Shown: positions 12,003-21,795, counted from the stretch's first letter. The stretch is DNA of 64,000 nucleotides from Pseudocercospora fijiensis CIRAD86 (GCF_000340215.1 NW_006921543.1:434001-498000); one strand, 5' to 3'. Notes: generated by a model not told the origin, from the letters alone. A program made the numbers and translations.

Positions 12003-12087
12003 CTATATAAGTAACTTCCGTATACTAACATCTCCTCCTTCTTCCTCTATAGGGGGAGTAAAGCTCGGGTCTGTAGCCGCTACTAAG
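12003..12087 (+). promoter_or_regulatory. Promoter cassette B with shared leader
   Basis: CTATATAAGTAAC is followed by CT-rich sequence (CTCCTCCTTCTTCCTC) and then the leader at 12057-12087 that begins AGTAAAGCTCGGGTCT and ends GCCGCTACTAAG. The same leader follows the TATA box of cassette C. Confidence 0.55.
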
Positions 12088-12139
12088 CGGCGGAGCAGTG
12101 CATTAAACACTTAGACCGCTAACGTTACGTAGCGAAGAC

Positions 12140-12390
12140 CGATACTAGTATAGAAATCGTCGACCTAAGCGACCCGGAGGCTAATGCTAGCAAACTAGAT
12201 ACGAAGCTCCGCTATGTAGATATTCACTAGTACTAGCTAAGGCAAGAATATAAGGCTAGAAGGATTTAATGCGAATACCTAGCTATATAGGACATACTAG
12301 CCGATAGATTGACTAAGCTCTATAGCCCGCAGAACTAGAAGAGGTTTATTAAATAGCTAAGACTAACTAAACTACCCAACCTAATAACTA
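12140..12390 (+). pseudogene. Ty1/Copia RNase H C-terminal fragment
   Basis: The plus frame reads TKLRYVDIH, LRQEYKARRI, EYLA and ILADRLTK with TAG gaps. This matches the C-terminal end of Copia-type RNase H, where KLRHVDIH and MLADGLTK are the usual motifs. Only this terminal piece is present, directly after a promoter-like leader. It could be the 3' end of a nested Copia element or a captured fragment. Confidence 0.6.
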
Positions 12391-12899
12391 ACTAAGACGT
12401 ACAGCTATAAGGATATATAAGGAGGCAACTCTTCCTCCTATAACCTCTTCCTCTTTAGTAATACGAAGACAACTCTATATAATAGGTAGTAGGCGCCCCC
12501 CCCCTATCTACTAACTGTATCTAATAAGTTGATTAAATATACCTTCGTCGATTGGCGCTAACAAAAGTGTCTAACACGATAGCGACGACCAATTAGGATA
12601 AAGGATTCAACCTTACCTCCTAATACGTTATTGTCGCCTATATTATTACTTCGAACGTTACTTCCCCTAACTAATAACAAGTCTGCGGCGATTGTATTAG
12701 TGCCGATAATAATAGTGCAGTAGTCTTAGCTAAGGGTGGCGTCCTTAGTTAAGTTACCTATCCTAATTTATTAAATCTGTTTAACTAATGCATATCTTAC
12801 CTAATCCTTTATCTAATCAAATAGACGCTACCTATGCGATTGATATAATAACCGATAGTAATAATATAACGGGCTTAGTTTAGCTAAACTAATTTTACT

Positions 12900-13192
12900 G
12901 ACGACACGAGTTCTTGTATAAGGCTTAATAGTGTCGGTCCGTACTTAGACTACGTAGGAAGAAAACAGTTCCTAGTAATAGGGACCGTATATGAAGGTGC
13001 ACACGTAGTCCGGATTATGTAACGATATCCTTCGGGGTACTCGGGGTATAAAATAAGACTCTCTTATATATAGCGTAGATTTAAACCAATTTTTTGTTGT
13101 TTTAATAAGGCAATATATAAGAAGTTGAAAGGATAAATTTTCTTTTATTTGTATATAAAGAAGTATTAACCACCTTGCCTAAAATGGAAGGT
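12900..13192. repeat. LTR-like direct repeat, copy 1
   Basis: From CGACACGAGTTC to CTTGCCTAAAATGG. It shares with 13323-13668 the segments AGTCCGGATTAT, AACGATATCCTTC, AAGACTCTCT and CTTGCCTAAA in the same order. It lies 0.5 kb downstream of the Copia RNase H fragment, so it is probably a Copia LTR. Confidence 0.6.
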
Positions 13193-13322
13193 GCACTCCT
13201 TTTGTACAAGCTAAGGGGGTGTGTGACGCGTTAGCTTAGTTATATAACAAGTACGTAACTTCTTAGCTTAAAGAATTTTCTATACTGTATTTTAGACTAT
13301 AGAAGAGATAGAATATAGGAAA

Positions 13323-13668
13323 TTAACGACACGAATTCAACCGCCGACAATGTAGTATTACGTAAGTAATCTACTACGCTATGCGTAATATAGTAACTAT
13401 TAAAAGAAGCTAACAGTTCCTATAAAAGGGACCTTATACGAAAGTGCACACCTAGTCCGGATTATATAACGATATCCTTCAGGGTAGTCGGGGTATGTAA
13501 TAAGACTCTCTCTTATATAGTATAAATCCAACCACTTTTTTTTTGCTCTTTTTTTTTGCCGGTTTAGTAGAACACTATATAGAAGGAAGAAAAGGAGAAG
13601 AAAAGGAAAATTTGTTTTGTTCTTTTATATAAAGAAGCACTAACTAACTTGCCTAAAGGGGAAGTCTC
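13323..13668. repeat. LTR-like direct repeat, copy 2
   Basis: Second copy of 12900-13192 in the same orientation, about 130 bp away. It is preceded by a purine-rich stretch AAGGGGGTGTGTGACG (near 13204) that resembles a polypurine tract next to an LTR start. The close spacing suggests a tandem duplication or two nested solo LTRs. Confidence 0.55.
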
Positions 13669-14110
13669 CGTTTTAGACATAGTGCTGCTATTATTATACG
13701 GACTTAAACCGACCTTTGCGAGACATTATTACAAGCAGCAACGGTCGCGAATAATAGTGTATATCTATATGTATACGTACACGCATACGTATATACTACT
13801 AAGGCCGCTATAGAAGAATTTGCTATACCTTAGATTGCGTCTACTAAGTATAAGATATACTACGAATAAGGCCGGTAATAGTAAGACAAATACTAGTATT
13901 TACCTATAGTATACTAAATCTAGTACTATAGCTAAATCGCGGTATACTATTATCTCGATATTTAGGCCTAGTATTACACCGAGATGAACTAAGAGCCCTA
14001 GGCTAATAGGCAAACACTCTATCGTCTACCCTGTCGATAGTAGACGTAAGCATCTTAGATATAGAAGAACTTTCTCGTTCGGCCTAGTATTAGTATCGTA
14101 CTAGATAAGT

Positions 14111-14190
14111 AAGACGATTGAAATGCTAGTATTTGCCTATAGTACGCATTATACCGTACTATAGGCAAATGCTAGCATTTTAATCGTCTT
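14111..14190. repeat. 80-bp palindrome, upstream of promoter cassette C
   Basis: The arms are about 36 nt and pair with two mismatches around an eight-base centre. The inner part is TTTGCCTATAGTACG / CGTACTATAGGCAAA and the outer part begins AAGACGATT. It is the longest member of the palindrome family and could extrude a stable hairpin. Confidence 0.92.
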
Positions 14191-14303
14191 ATATAATAGT
14201 ATCGACAACTTAAGTATATCGGCGGACTATTAGTACGACCTATAGACTGCCCGGTTTTACTAAAGACGATACGCTAAGTAGTATAAGAGGGAGGCTAGAA
14301 GGG

Positions 14304-14388
14304 CTATATAAGACATTATCTTCCGCTAACTATCTCTTCCTTTCTTCTAATAATAGGAGTAAAGCTCGGGTCTATAGCCGCTACTAAG
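14304..14388 (+). promoter_or_regulatory. Promoter cassette C with shared leader
   Basis: CTATATAAGACATT is followed by CTCTTCCTTTCTTC and then the leader GGAGTAAAGCTCGGGTCT (14356 onward), nearly identical to cassette B. It lies about 115 bp downstream of the 80-bp palindrome. The sequence after the leader has no recognisable product. Confidence 0.55.
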
Positions 14389-14525
14389 CCGCCGAGTATC
14401 GCCGCCGTAGGTAGACGGACGCAGATTTAGTAACTTCTAGACAACGAGACCTATACTACGTTAACGAGCGAGAAGAGACGATCTTAACGATATATATATC
14501 GCTCCTCCGGGTTAGTAACCCTAGT

Positions 14526-14543
14526 AGGGTTAGGGTTAGGGTT
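14526..14543 (+). repeat. Interstitial telomere-type repeat
   Basis: AGGGTTAGGGTTAGGGTT gives three TTAGGG units in the middle of the element. Scattered AACCCTA copies follow up to about 14660. Confidence 0.85.
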
Positions 14544-14829
14544 ACAAACCCTAAGTCCGAATACAAAGTTGTTCTAAATAGCCTGTTTGCTCGAGATCTT
14601 TTATTATTCTCCTAAGGGTTATATAACCCTAGCGCAACCCTAGTAACCCTAAGGTTAGTTACTATAGCAACCGTGTTATTTACAAAAATTGTTCTCTTTA
14701 GCTCCTACTCCTATAGAATAGTCTATATTCTACTACTTCGGTAACGATAGTAAACAAATAAACGAATAAATAAGCAAACAAACAAACGAAGCGCTAATTT
14801 ATAATACTCGAGAGCCTATAGCGCTTACG

Positions 14830-15120
14830 CGCATATACTGCCTACTAATAGCCGCCTTAACTATAAAGATGCTATGTTCTCCTAACACTTCGTCGTTATA
14901 ATAATACTATAAGATTAGTAAATACGAAAGTAGTAGCGAATGTATTCGAATATAGCGCTTTTACCGAAGACGACGAAGATCGAGCTAGCGGAGCGGAGGA
15001 GATTAATAATAATGTTGTTGCTAATAATAATAGCGCGCCGAAGAGCCAACCGATATTGTTCCTAATGTCGATATTTAGTAAATAAGTTAAAGCCCGAGCG
15101 AAAGAAGAAATAATATTAGT
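14830..15120 (+). pseudogene. Possible relic of an acidic/Asn-rich protein
   Basis: One plus frame reads TEDDEDRASGAEEINNN and then PKSQPILFLMSIFSK with TAG gaps, suggesting the end of a decayed gene. It stops next to the palindrome at 15121. No family was recognised and it may be chance. Confidence 0.2.
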
Positions 15121-15206
15121 CTAAGAGGGCGGAGATAGCAGCATTTGCATATAGTACGCAATTTACTATACTATAGGCAAATGCCGCTATCTCCGCACTC
15201 TTAAGA
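15121..15206. repeat. Long palindrome copy
   Basis: The arms of about 38 nt contain CTAAGAGGGCGGAGATAG on the left and CTATCTCCGCACTCTTAAG on the right, with the core CATATAGTACG / TATACTATAGG inside. The outer arm sequence differs from the copy at 14111, so only the core is shared. Confidence 0.88.
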
Positions 15207-15322
15207 GATTGCTTCGATATATATATACGTATACGGAACGCTAGTACGACAAGAACATTAAACGCCTCTACCGAAGACAGATCTAAGCCGCGTTTAGTAT
15301 AAGCCTTATTATCCGATCGATA

Positions 15323-15378
15323 TACGTAGCATTTAGCTATAGTACGTAGTATACCGTGCTATAGGTAGATTCTACGTA
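15323..15378. repeat. Palindrome copy
   Basis: TACGTAGCATTTAGCTATAG pairs with CTATAGGTAGATTCTACGTA around a short centre. Same core, own outer arms. Confidence 0.8.
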
Positions 15379-15605
15379 CATTGTCTTTATTAGAAACCTC
15401 TCTACGATAGCAGTATTATATACTAAGTAGCCGACTTCGCTAAAAACAGTCTTAGCAATACCGCGGCGCTGCCGAACATACTAACGAATGTACATTCGTA
15501 CGAGGCCGTTGTCGAGAACCTAGCGCCGAAGGATCTGCCGCTAGAAGTGCTCGTTATCGTGTTAAGCACTTTTGCTAGCGCCGTTAGCTAGAAAGTGTCT
15601 TAATC

Positions 15606-15838
15606 GACTTAGAATCTCTAACCTATAGTTAGCCCGGAAGCTAGAATAGTTAATATATAGCTACTTTCTACCTAGGATCTTTAACATACAGCTAGCCCGG
15701 AAGCTAGAATGCTTAATGTATAGCTGCTTTCTACTTAAAATCTTTAATATATAGCTGCTTTCTAATTAGAATCTTTAATATATAGCTACTTTCTACTTAG
15801 AATCTTTAACAAAATCCTTTCTAACTATTAAGATCAAT
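15606..15838. repeat. Tandem repeat array with 31-bp units
   Basis: Units begin ATCTTTAATATATAGCTG and end TTTCTAATTAGA. Three near-consecutive 31-bp copies lie at about 15740-15832. Longer related units with GCTAGCCCGGAAGCTAG inside lie upstream. Confidence 0.75.
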
Positions 15839-15854
15839 ACTAGAAACACTATAT

Positions 15855-16190
15855 GCTTAGCCCTTCTTGCTGTCCTTCTTGCCTCCTGCGGATCTAGGCG
15901 ACATTAGTAGAGGTATCTGCCCTAGATAATGTCCCTATACTGCCTTAAACTTCTCTCGTTCTATACCGGCAGCCTCTCGCTCGATTGCTGCTTAAGCCAT
16001 TCCTTAAGACCTAGCACTCGTCGGCTGTACCTATTGCTAGTAGACTTGCCGCTACATTTCCTTATCGAGACGCTGCACTCGCTCGGTAAATAATAGCTAC
16101 TATAGGTTAAGCGGCGCTAGCTTCTTAGAAGCCTTCTTGCTGTCGTTCTAAGAGCTTATCGTAGCGATTGTAGCGACTGTGCTTAGTATA
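15855..16190 (-). pseudogene. Relic of a small Lys/Gln-rich coiled-coil-like protein
   Basis: Read on the minus strand with TAG as former CAG, about 105 codons are consistent, including KKASKKLAPLNL, ERVQRLDKEM, AAIEREAAGIEREKFKAV and a C-terminal RSAGGKKDSKKG before a stop. The pattern suggests a charged helical protein. Its start, partner and family are unknown. It is the only clear minus-strand relic inside the element. Confidence 0.4.
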
Positions 16191-16812
16191 TAGTGTATAG
16201 TATATAGACTTGGTTAGTAGTGTATAGACTTAGTTAGTAGTGTGTTGCTAATGTCTCGCAGTATGCCTCGCTAAAGATAAGGATAGAGCCTTAATAAGTA
16301 CTACTCTTCGACTAGACGTTTGCTTCTATTGTCTATAAGTACGTGCTTATCTATATAGCAAGCGTAACTAAGTGACTACTATAGCAAGCAGCATATGCGG
16401 CATAGTGCACTAGCCGAATAACCGGATAATCGTAATAGCAAATAGCGCATGCCTTGTAATAGACTGCCTGCATAATCAAATCGGCACTATGTATAATGTA
16501 TATACTATAGCGCGGCTTCCGATCGAGCAATCGAACAAACTGCTAAATCCGGCTTTAGTATACTAGTATAGATTATATACTACGACACTATAACGACGCT
16601 AGATAGCGACCTATATAGTAGACAGCGGAGGTTCTATTTATCGAATACTCTCTTCCTATTCAACTTTCGTATCAATCTAACTATTTTTAAGCTTAGGAGA
16701 CCTCCGCGGCAGTAGCGCTTAGCTCGACGACGACTCGATATTCGAGATCTCTAGTAAACACACGTTAGCGATGCGACGCAAGGCTATAACACTCCTTCCT
16801 ATTTAAGAGACG

Positions 16813-16867
16813 TCGATAGCATTTCACTATAGCATACACTCTACGTACTATAGCTAAAGCCCTATCG
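16813..16867. repeat. Palindrome copy
   Basis: CGATAGCATTTCACTATAGC pairs with GTACTATAGCTAAAGCCC and TATCG further out. Weaker than the other copies. Confidence 0.65.
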
Positions 16868-17110
16868 CTACTATAGAATAAGCTTCCTTCCTCCTAGCCT
16901 TAGAGGGTAGCCCTATAATATAGGCGTCGAATTAGGCTCGATAATACTCGAATTGGCTATAGCATATACCTCGCTAGCGACTAGTATTTAGTCCGAGTTA
17001 GGCGCTTGGCATTACCCTTATGCTTGCCGTCGTTGCCTAATTAGGAAGCCTCTCGTATATTCCGCTTTACTCCCTAGGCGGAGTAAACTTTACACTAGCG
17101 GCTAACTTAG

Positions 17111-17150
17111 AATTACCTATAGTACCTAAATTTAGGTGCTATAGGTTATT
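17111..17150. repeat. Palindrome copy, upstream of promoter cassette D
   Basis: AATTACCTATAGTACCTAAA pairs with TTTAGGTGCTATAGGTTATT, so the symmetry runs through the centre. It lies about 140 bp upstream of the TATA-like sequence at 17290. Confidence 0.85.
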
Positions 17151-17289
17151 GTCTATTACTTTTACGGTATAGGTTCACCTTAGAAGGGGACTTTACTATC
17201 CTAACTTTACTGTAGCCCTACTTTATTGCTATTGTCGAGCGGTACGGCTACTCGACAATTCTAAAACCTTACCCTTACGGCTCTTATAA

Positions 17290-17345
17290 CTATATATCTT
17301 CCGCCGTACTCTCTCGTTTCTTCTTCCTTCTTTCTCTATATCGTA
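17290..17345 (+). promoter_or_regulatory. Promoter cassette D (TATA-like and CT-rich)
   Basis: ACTATATATCTTCC is followed by CTCTCGTTTCTTCTTCC and further pyrimidine tracts. It precedes the relic gene at 17380-18790. Confidence 0.45.
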
Positions 17346-17379
17346 TATACCCTCTCACCCTCGTCTATAATAGCACCTT

Positions 17380-18790
17380 AAACACAAGAACTACGTTAAC
17401 GGTATAGAAAGTAATAAAGATAGCTCCTTAGTTCGGTCCTTCTAGCGAGCCGATAAGCAATGTCGTATGTTCTAGCTATTAGCGAGTGTTTAGCAAGATA
17501 GATGCTAATGCGCTTATAGTCTAGTCTACGGCGTAATGTCCTGCCCGGCCGCTCTACGGTTAATTAGAACCGGCTGCACCGGCTAAATAGCAGAGTATAT
17601 GCATTCTTAGACAGTACTTAGTAGCAGTCGAGGGTAGTTAATAGCTAACTAGGTCCTAGTTTTTTCCGTCTCGATATACGCCGCGCTATACGAAACTCTA
17701 AGATTACCGCGGTACGAGAGAAGGCAGCACGAGTTGCTATAGCACTAGTAGTAGTTAGGCTGTAGGTGCAGCTAGTAGTAGTAGTATAGTAAGGGTATTT
17801 CGATTATTCTATTTGTAGGATTGACTTGCTAACTTATACGAGGGTACCTCTACCGCCTTCTCTACTACTACTATAGTAGTAGCAAGCGTATATTAATCCT
17901 TAATCCTTAATCGATCTTCGAGTTCAGATACTAACTTATATAGCAGATAGTAGGCACAACTACCGCCTCCGCCGCTACTATAGGCGTAAGTTCTTCCTTA
18001 ATCTGCATCGATAAACAATATACTAACTACTTAGATAGCCCCGCTGCTACCGACGACGACGACGACGATAATAATAAGGACGAGGATAAGGACATAAGCG
18101 TCTTGCCTATTATATAAGTCCGACTTGTCGCTAAGCTTAAATCTAGATACTAATATATATATAGCGATAATAATAATAACGAGCAGCACTACGAGCCCGC
18201 CTAAGAACAGTATGTCTATCTAGCAGTCTTATCGAGTAGTTAAGTAGTATACTAATAATCGTATAGAGACAGCGACGATAACGATAACGACGAAGAAGAA
18301 GACGAGGACGACGATAAGCCTACCGCTGCCGCTCCTACGCCTCGCCGCCGCGGTCGCCCTACTAGGTAGGGCCTTTAATATATTATACCGACACAAGGTA
18401 GTCTAGTAGAGGTTGATCCTATAGTATGCTTTAATTCTTGTGCTTACTAATCGATTAATAAACGAATAGCTAATTATCGTATATAGGTCTAGCAAGTAGA
18501 GGTCGCGCGTAGGCCTTCGGGCAAGTTAGCAAACTAGTACTACGCCGGTTAGATCCAAGACCCGGCTCGTAGGCTTAGTAAGCTCCGTATACCCGCCTGC
18601 CGCCGCTGCACCCGCAAGTCGTTCCTATAGAACGACCGTCGTTAGGTCGACAATTGTCGCCGCTATACCGTAGCGGCTACTAATGCTACCGGCACTCCGG
18701 CTACTACTTGTTACAGTTAGTGTCGCCGCGTAAACCAGACTTGCGACTAATTACTTTTTCGCGTAGTAAGACCTGAAATATAGCAGTAAG
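17380..18790 (+). pseudogene. Relic of an acidic, AT-hook-like, Cys-rich protein
   Basis: The clearest plus-strand segments are an acidic run (DSDDNDNDEEEDEDDDK near 18270-18320), then PTPRRRGRPTR, which resembles an AT-hook. In a shifted but continuous-looking track at 18500-18750 there is a Cys-rich tail: IPACRRCTRKSF, VDNCRRY, TTCYS and CRRVNQTCD. The Cys spacing (CxxC, about 20, C, about 19, CxxxC, six, C) suggests a zinc-binding domain. TAG codons interrupt it repeatedly. DNA binding is an inference from the AT-hook and the Cys pattern. Confidence 0.4.
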
Positions 18791-18852
18791 ACGTACGATG
18801 CTTACTAATGGTGTTCGGTGTTTAGCGTTTAGGCATAGCAGCTAGTCTGCTT

Positions 18853-18925
18853 CTTTATTTGCTTCTTTGCTTTGCTTTGCTTTGCTTTTGCTTTTGCTAT
18901 TTACTATTTGCTGTTTGCTGTTTGC
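18853..18925. repeat. Simple repeat of TTTGC-type units
   Basis: Imperfect runs of TTTGC/TTTTGC with interspersed TATTTGCTGTTTGC. Low complexity, no coding potential. Confidence 0.8.
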
Positions 18926-19504
18926 TAGCCTTCGGGCATAATAGGCTATGTTCTTTACTTTGTTTTTATACTCTTAGTAGGTCTGCTGTTTAGCGTTTAC
19001 GTATAGTAGCGCTGCTGCTATAAATAAACTCTCTTCTCGCTCTGCTAATCTTGTTACTATATCAATCTTCTACTTCTACTTCTAGTGTTCTTGTTCCTTA
19101 GCTTGCTAACGTATATACTAATAAATAAGCAGAGGTCCTTCTTAATTTGCTATAGCATACTAACGATAGCTTAGTTAATAAATCTATAGAAGGAAACGAA
19201 GGATAAGGGACCGCTAAGTTAAGTCGATTAAGCTACTTTCCGTTAAACTACGCTAGTAAAAGTGCTTAATACGATAACGAGCACTTCTAGCTAGAGATAT
19301 TGATAGCTCCGCTATAGATGTGCTTATAACAACGAGGCCGGCGATCGGCGGAGCGTAGGAAGCTAGTCTATCTACTCTGTATATTAAGGCCTATAGTACG
19401 TATAATATATACTATAGCAAACTGCGCCGCCGCCGTAATGTAAGCAGTATATAGATACTCTAGTAGGGTATAGATCTATTCCTAAGTCCTAAGAACTTAG
19501 AGAC

Positions 19505-19970
19505 CTCCGGCATTTCGCTATAGTACTTAGATACCTCTAGCTTTTCGCTATAGTATATAATAGGCGTACTATAGGTAAAGAAGAGGTTATTTATACTTGC
19601 TTGCTCCGGTACTTTAATGTCGTAAAAGAGCTTAGAAACCTCCGGCATTTCGCTATAGTATACGATAGCTATACTATAGGTAAAGAGACAGTTGTTAAGC
19701 TATAGTTGCCGCGGAATAAGGAGCCGTAGCGGCTGTTAAATATATTAATTATCCCGTTCTAGGTATACCGTGCGACCTATAACTTGTCTATTTCGAGAGG
19801 CTTTAGCTATAGTACGTTTGTAGTATGCTATATAGAAATTAGATGGAATATTGATAGCTAATGTTGATGCTTGCTACTGCTAAGCATTACGATACAGTAT
19901 CGGCGAAACGGAGATAACGCAATACGCCGAATTGCGTATAGCACGGTATATTACGTGCTATAGCTAAATA
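19505..19970. repeat. Right subterminal palindrome cluster
   Basis: Inverted pairs of the CTATAGTAC / GTACTATAGG core occur at 19514-19580, 19648-19684, 19802-19838 and 19930-19969, with a weaker one at 19388-19421. The block CCTCCGGCATTTCGCTATAG occurs near 19504 and 19641. Density rises toward the right end, mirroring the cluster at 6640-6820 on the left. Confidence 0.75.
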
Positions 19971-19996
19971 CTGCTATTTGAACGACACATACTAAT

Positions 19997-20119
19997 GAGA
20001 AACACGAGGCACTAAGAAACACGATATATCGAGAAACACGAGAGACCGGAAAACGCCAGGTTCTAAGAAACCGGAAATCGCGAGGTTCCGAGGTATACGT
20101 CTAGTGCTACGTTTAGGCC
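19997..20119. repeat. Right terminal inverted repeat of the 13.8 kb element
   Basis: Reverse complement of 6303-6426. Its outer edge lies about 80 bp upstream of the ATG of the next gene, so the element sits in that gene's promoter or 5' leader. Confidence 0.85.
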
Positions 20120-20197
20120 GCCGGGCTGCCATCCGGTGGATCGGCAAACGAAGATTCTTTGACTTCGACGATTAGAGCACCGCCAGTGACCGTGAAT

Positions 20198-21394
20198 ATG
20201 GCCGGCTCGCAGCAGGAACGCCCGCCTACCTCGGTGTGGGTGGAGGAGAAGGGCAGCTACAAGAATTTAAGTACCAATTCCATGCGGCCGCTGTGGACCT
20301 CATGTCGCGAACACTACCAGCCGCAAGAGAAGAACAGGTACAGCTACGACCAGCGGCACACTTCGCCCTGCACCAACGGAGGCATCAACAAGAACACGGT
20401 GCAGCCACCAACCCGCACACCACCATTCCCAACTCTCAACTCGCTTTCCCAAATGCCTTCACCTTCGCCGGAGAGCAAGCGCAAGATGCTCGGCTCACCC
20501 TTCTTGCGATTGCCGACAGAGATCCGCCTGCACATATATGCGCTCCTCGTCCTCCCAGCGAGATCCACAGATCTACTGGCGAGCTACGTGAAAGTCTCCT
20601 CCAGCACCCAGGACTATTTTGACTACGACAGGAAGCAGTTTGGTAGCGATAAAACAGCGCAAGAGCAACTGCAGAACCCAACGCTTCACATACGAACAAT
20701 CGAGCCTTCTATCTACAAGCAGCGCCATGTAGGCCAGCGTCATCACGCAAAGAGTAGCTACAGCGTTCGGGCTGATCGCTTCCGAGCACGGTGCATGCAG
20801 ACCACCTACCATTGCGTGAACAATCCTCGCATCGAAGGCAATCTTGGCATGTTGCGCGCCAACAAGCAGATCCACGCTGAAGCGTGCGAGCTTCTCTATA
20901 GCGCGTACACCTTCGACTTCGATACCCATGTGGAAGCAATCCTTCCATTCCTTTCCGACCTGACATCTTTCGCGCGAAGTTGCATCAAAAGCATGCGAAT
21001 CGTGAAACGCGCCATCCCTTATCTGAACGAGTTCGACAGATGCGAATGGGCGAATGCTTTGCGATACATTACCAATCCCCTTAGCGACATCAACCTCCGC
21101 CATCTTGAGCTAGGAGTGGTCGCTGGCCGACCTGGCCAGAACGGCTGGGATCTTGTGTCGAAATACTCCGCGACAGACTTCAATTTATTGTGCGGGATGG
21201 AGGGCATGGAGTGGATGCAATACCTGCTAGAAATGGAAGGTCTACACGAATTGGACGTGCAAGCCGTTATCGAGCACTGTCCGCCGGTGACGAGCTCCAC
21301 AGCTATGGCTAATTATGTCCGTTTCTCTGCAAGCGTAGAGAGCGGTTTCTCGGAATTCTTGAAGGGACGATTGCTTGCCCCGGTGGCAGCTTAA
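20198..21394 (+). CDS. F-box-like/2EXR-type fungal protein
   Basis: 398 codons, single exon, normal base composition. The first 95 residues are Pro/Ser/Thr-rich and look disordered. Residues about 98-117 read SPFLRLPTEIRLHIYALLV, the LPxEIRxxIY motif of fungal F-box-like and 2EXR proteins. Further on, RANKQIHAEACELLYS followed by FDFDT is the second typical motif of this group. Such proteins are usually assigned to substrate recognition by SCF ubiquitin ligases, but most are uncharacterised. The frame stays open upstream to a TTG at 20159; ATG 20198 is chosen because it is the first in-frame ATG. The 13.8 kb element ends about 80 bp upstream, so the native promoter has been displaced. Confidence 0.8.
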   Translation: MAGSQQERPPTSVWVEEKGSYKNLSTNSMRPLWTSCREHYQPQEKNRYSYDQRHTSPCTNGGINKNTVQPPTRTPPFPTLNSLSQMPSPSPESKRKMLGSPFLRLPTEIRLHIYALLVLPARSTDLLASYVKVSSSTQDYFDYDRKQFGSDKTAQEQLQNPTLHIRTIEPSIYKQRHVGQRHHAKSSYSVRADRFRARCMQTTYHCVNNPRIEGNLGMLRANKQIHAEACELLYSAYTFDFDTHVEAILPFLSDLTSFARSCIKSMRIVKRAIPYLNEFDRCEWANALRYITNPLSDINLRHLELGVVAGRPGQNGWDLVSKYSATDFNLLCGMEGMEWMQYLLEMEGLHELDVQAVIEHCPPVTSSTAMANYVRFSASVESGFSEFLKGRLLAPVAA

Positions 21395-21795
21395 ACGTTG
21401 GAGCTCGAATAGATGACATCTCGGCACATTGTGGGAAGTGCAGTTTGGCTACAGTACGGCGGTGTGCCCTTGCGTGGGACCAAGCTCACGACTCCGTAGT
21501 CACGAGTGCATGGATAAATCTCAGCAGATGTTTGTGATTGACTGTATGACGCTGTTCCAAGTGAGGTGAGGTTTCAATGAGATTGAGCTGTCAAGCACCA
21601 TGTTACACCTTTCCGAAAGGCTTTCCATACCCACACGTGTCAAGAAATCGCCCTCTTCGGACATGTTCCTCGATGTGGTCCAATAGATGATGCTATACCA
21701 AGTAATCCCGTCATCAGCCCCACGTGACCAGAAACGCCCAACTTTCATCTCGATTTTTATCAGCTTCGTCCATCCTCATTCTCACAGCCATCAAG
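21395..21795. other. Intergenic region
   Basis: No convincing gene. The short minus-strand frames (21521-21748 and 21760-21948) lack recognisable motifs. The right part must contain the promoter of the dihydrouridine synthase gene. Confidence 0.5.

Larger units (their letters stand above)
6303..20119. mobile_element. 13.8 kb terminal-inverted-repeat element with integrase and cargo genes
   Basis: The left end (6303 to about 6426) reads inward as the reverse complement of the right end (about 19997 to 20119). Both outer edges start GGCCTAA and then GTAGCACTAGACG, CCTCGCGATTTCCGGTTT and CGATATATCGTGTTT, with few mismatches. Inside lie a decayed DDE integrase gene (6822-9000), a decayed zinc-ribbon/RING gene (9133-11528), other relics, and repeated palindromes with promoters. 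The interior is strongly RIPed, so the element is dead in this copy. I see no tyrosine recombinase of the Starship type. The target duplication could not be defined. Confidence 0.75.

Noticed and set aside
6303..20119. Starship-type giant element
   Set aside because: No tyrosine recombinase (DUF3435-like) gene seen near either end; instead there are long TIRs and a DDE integrase.
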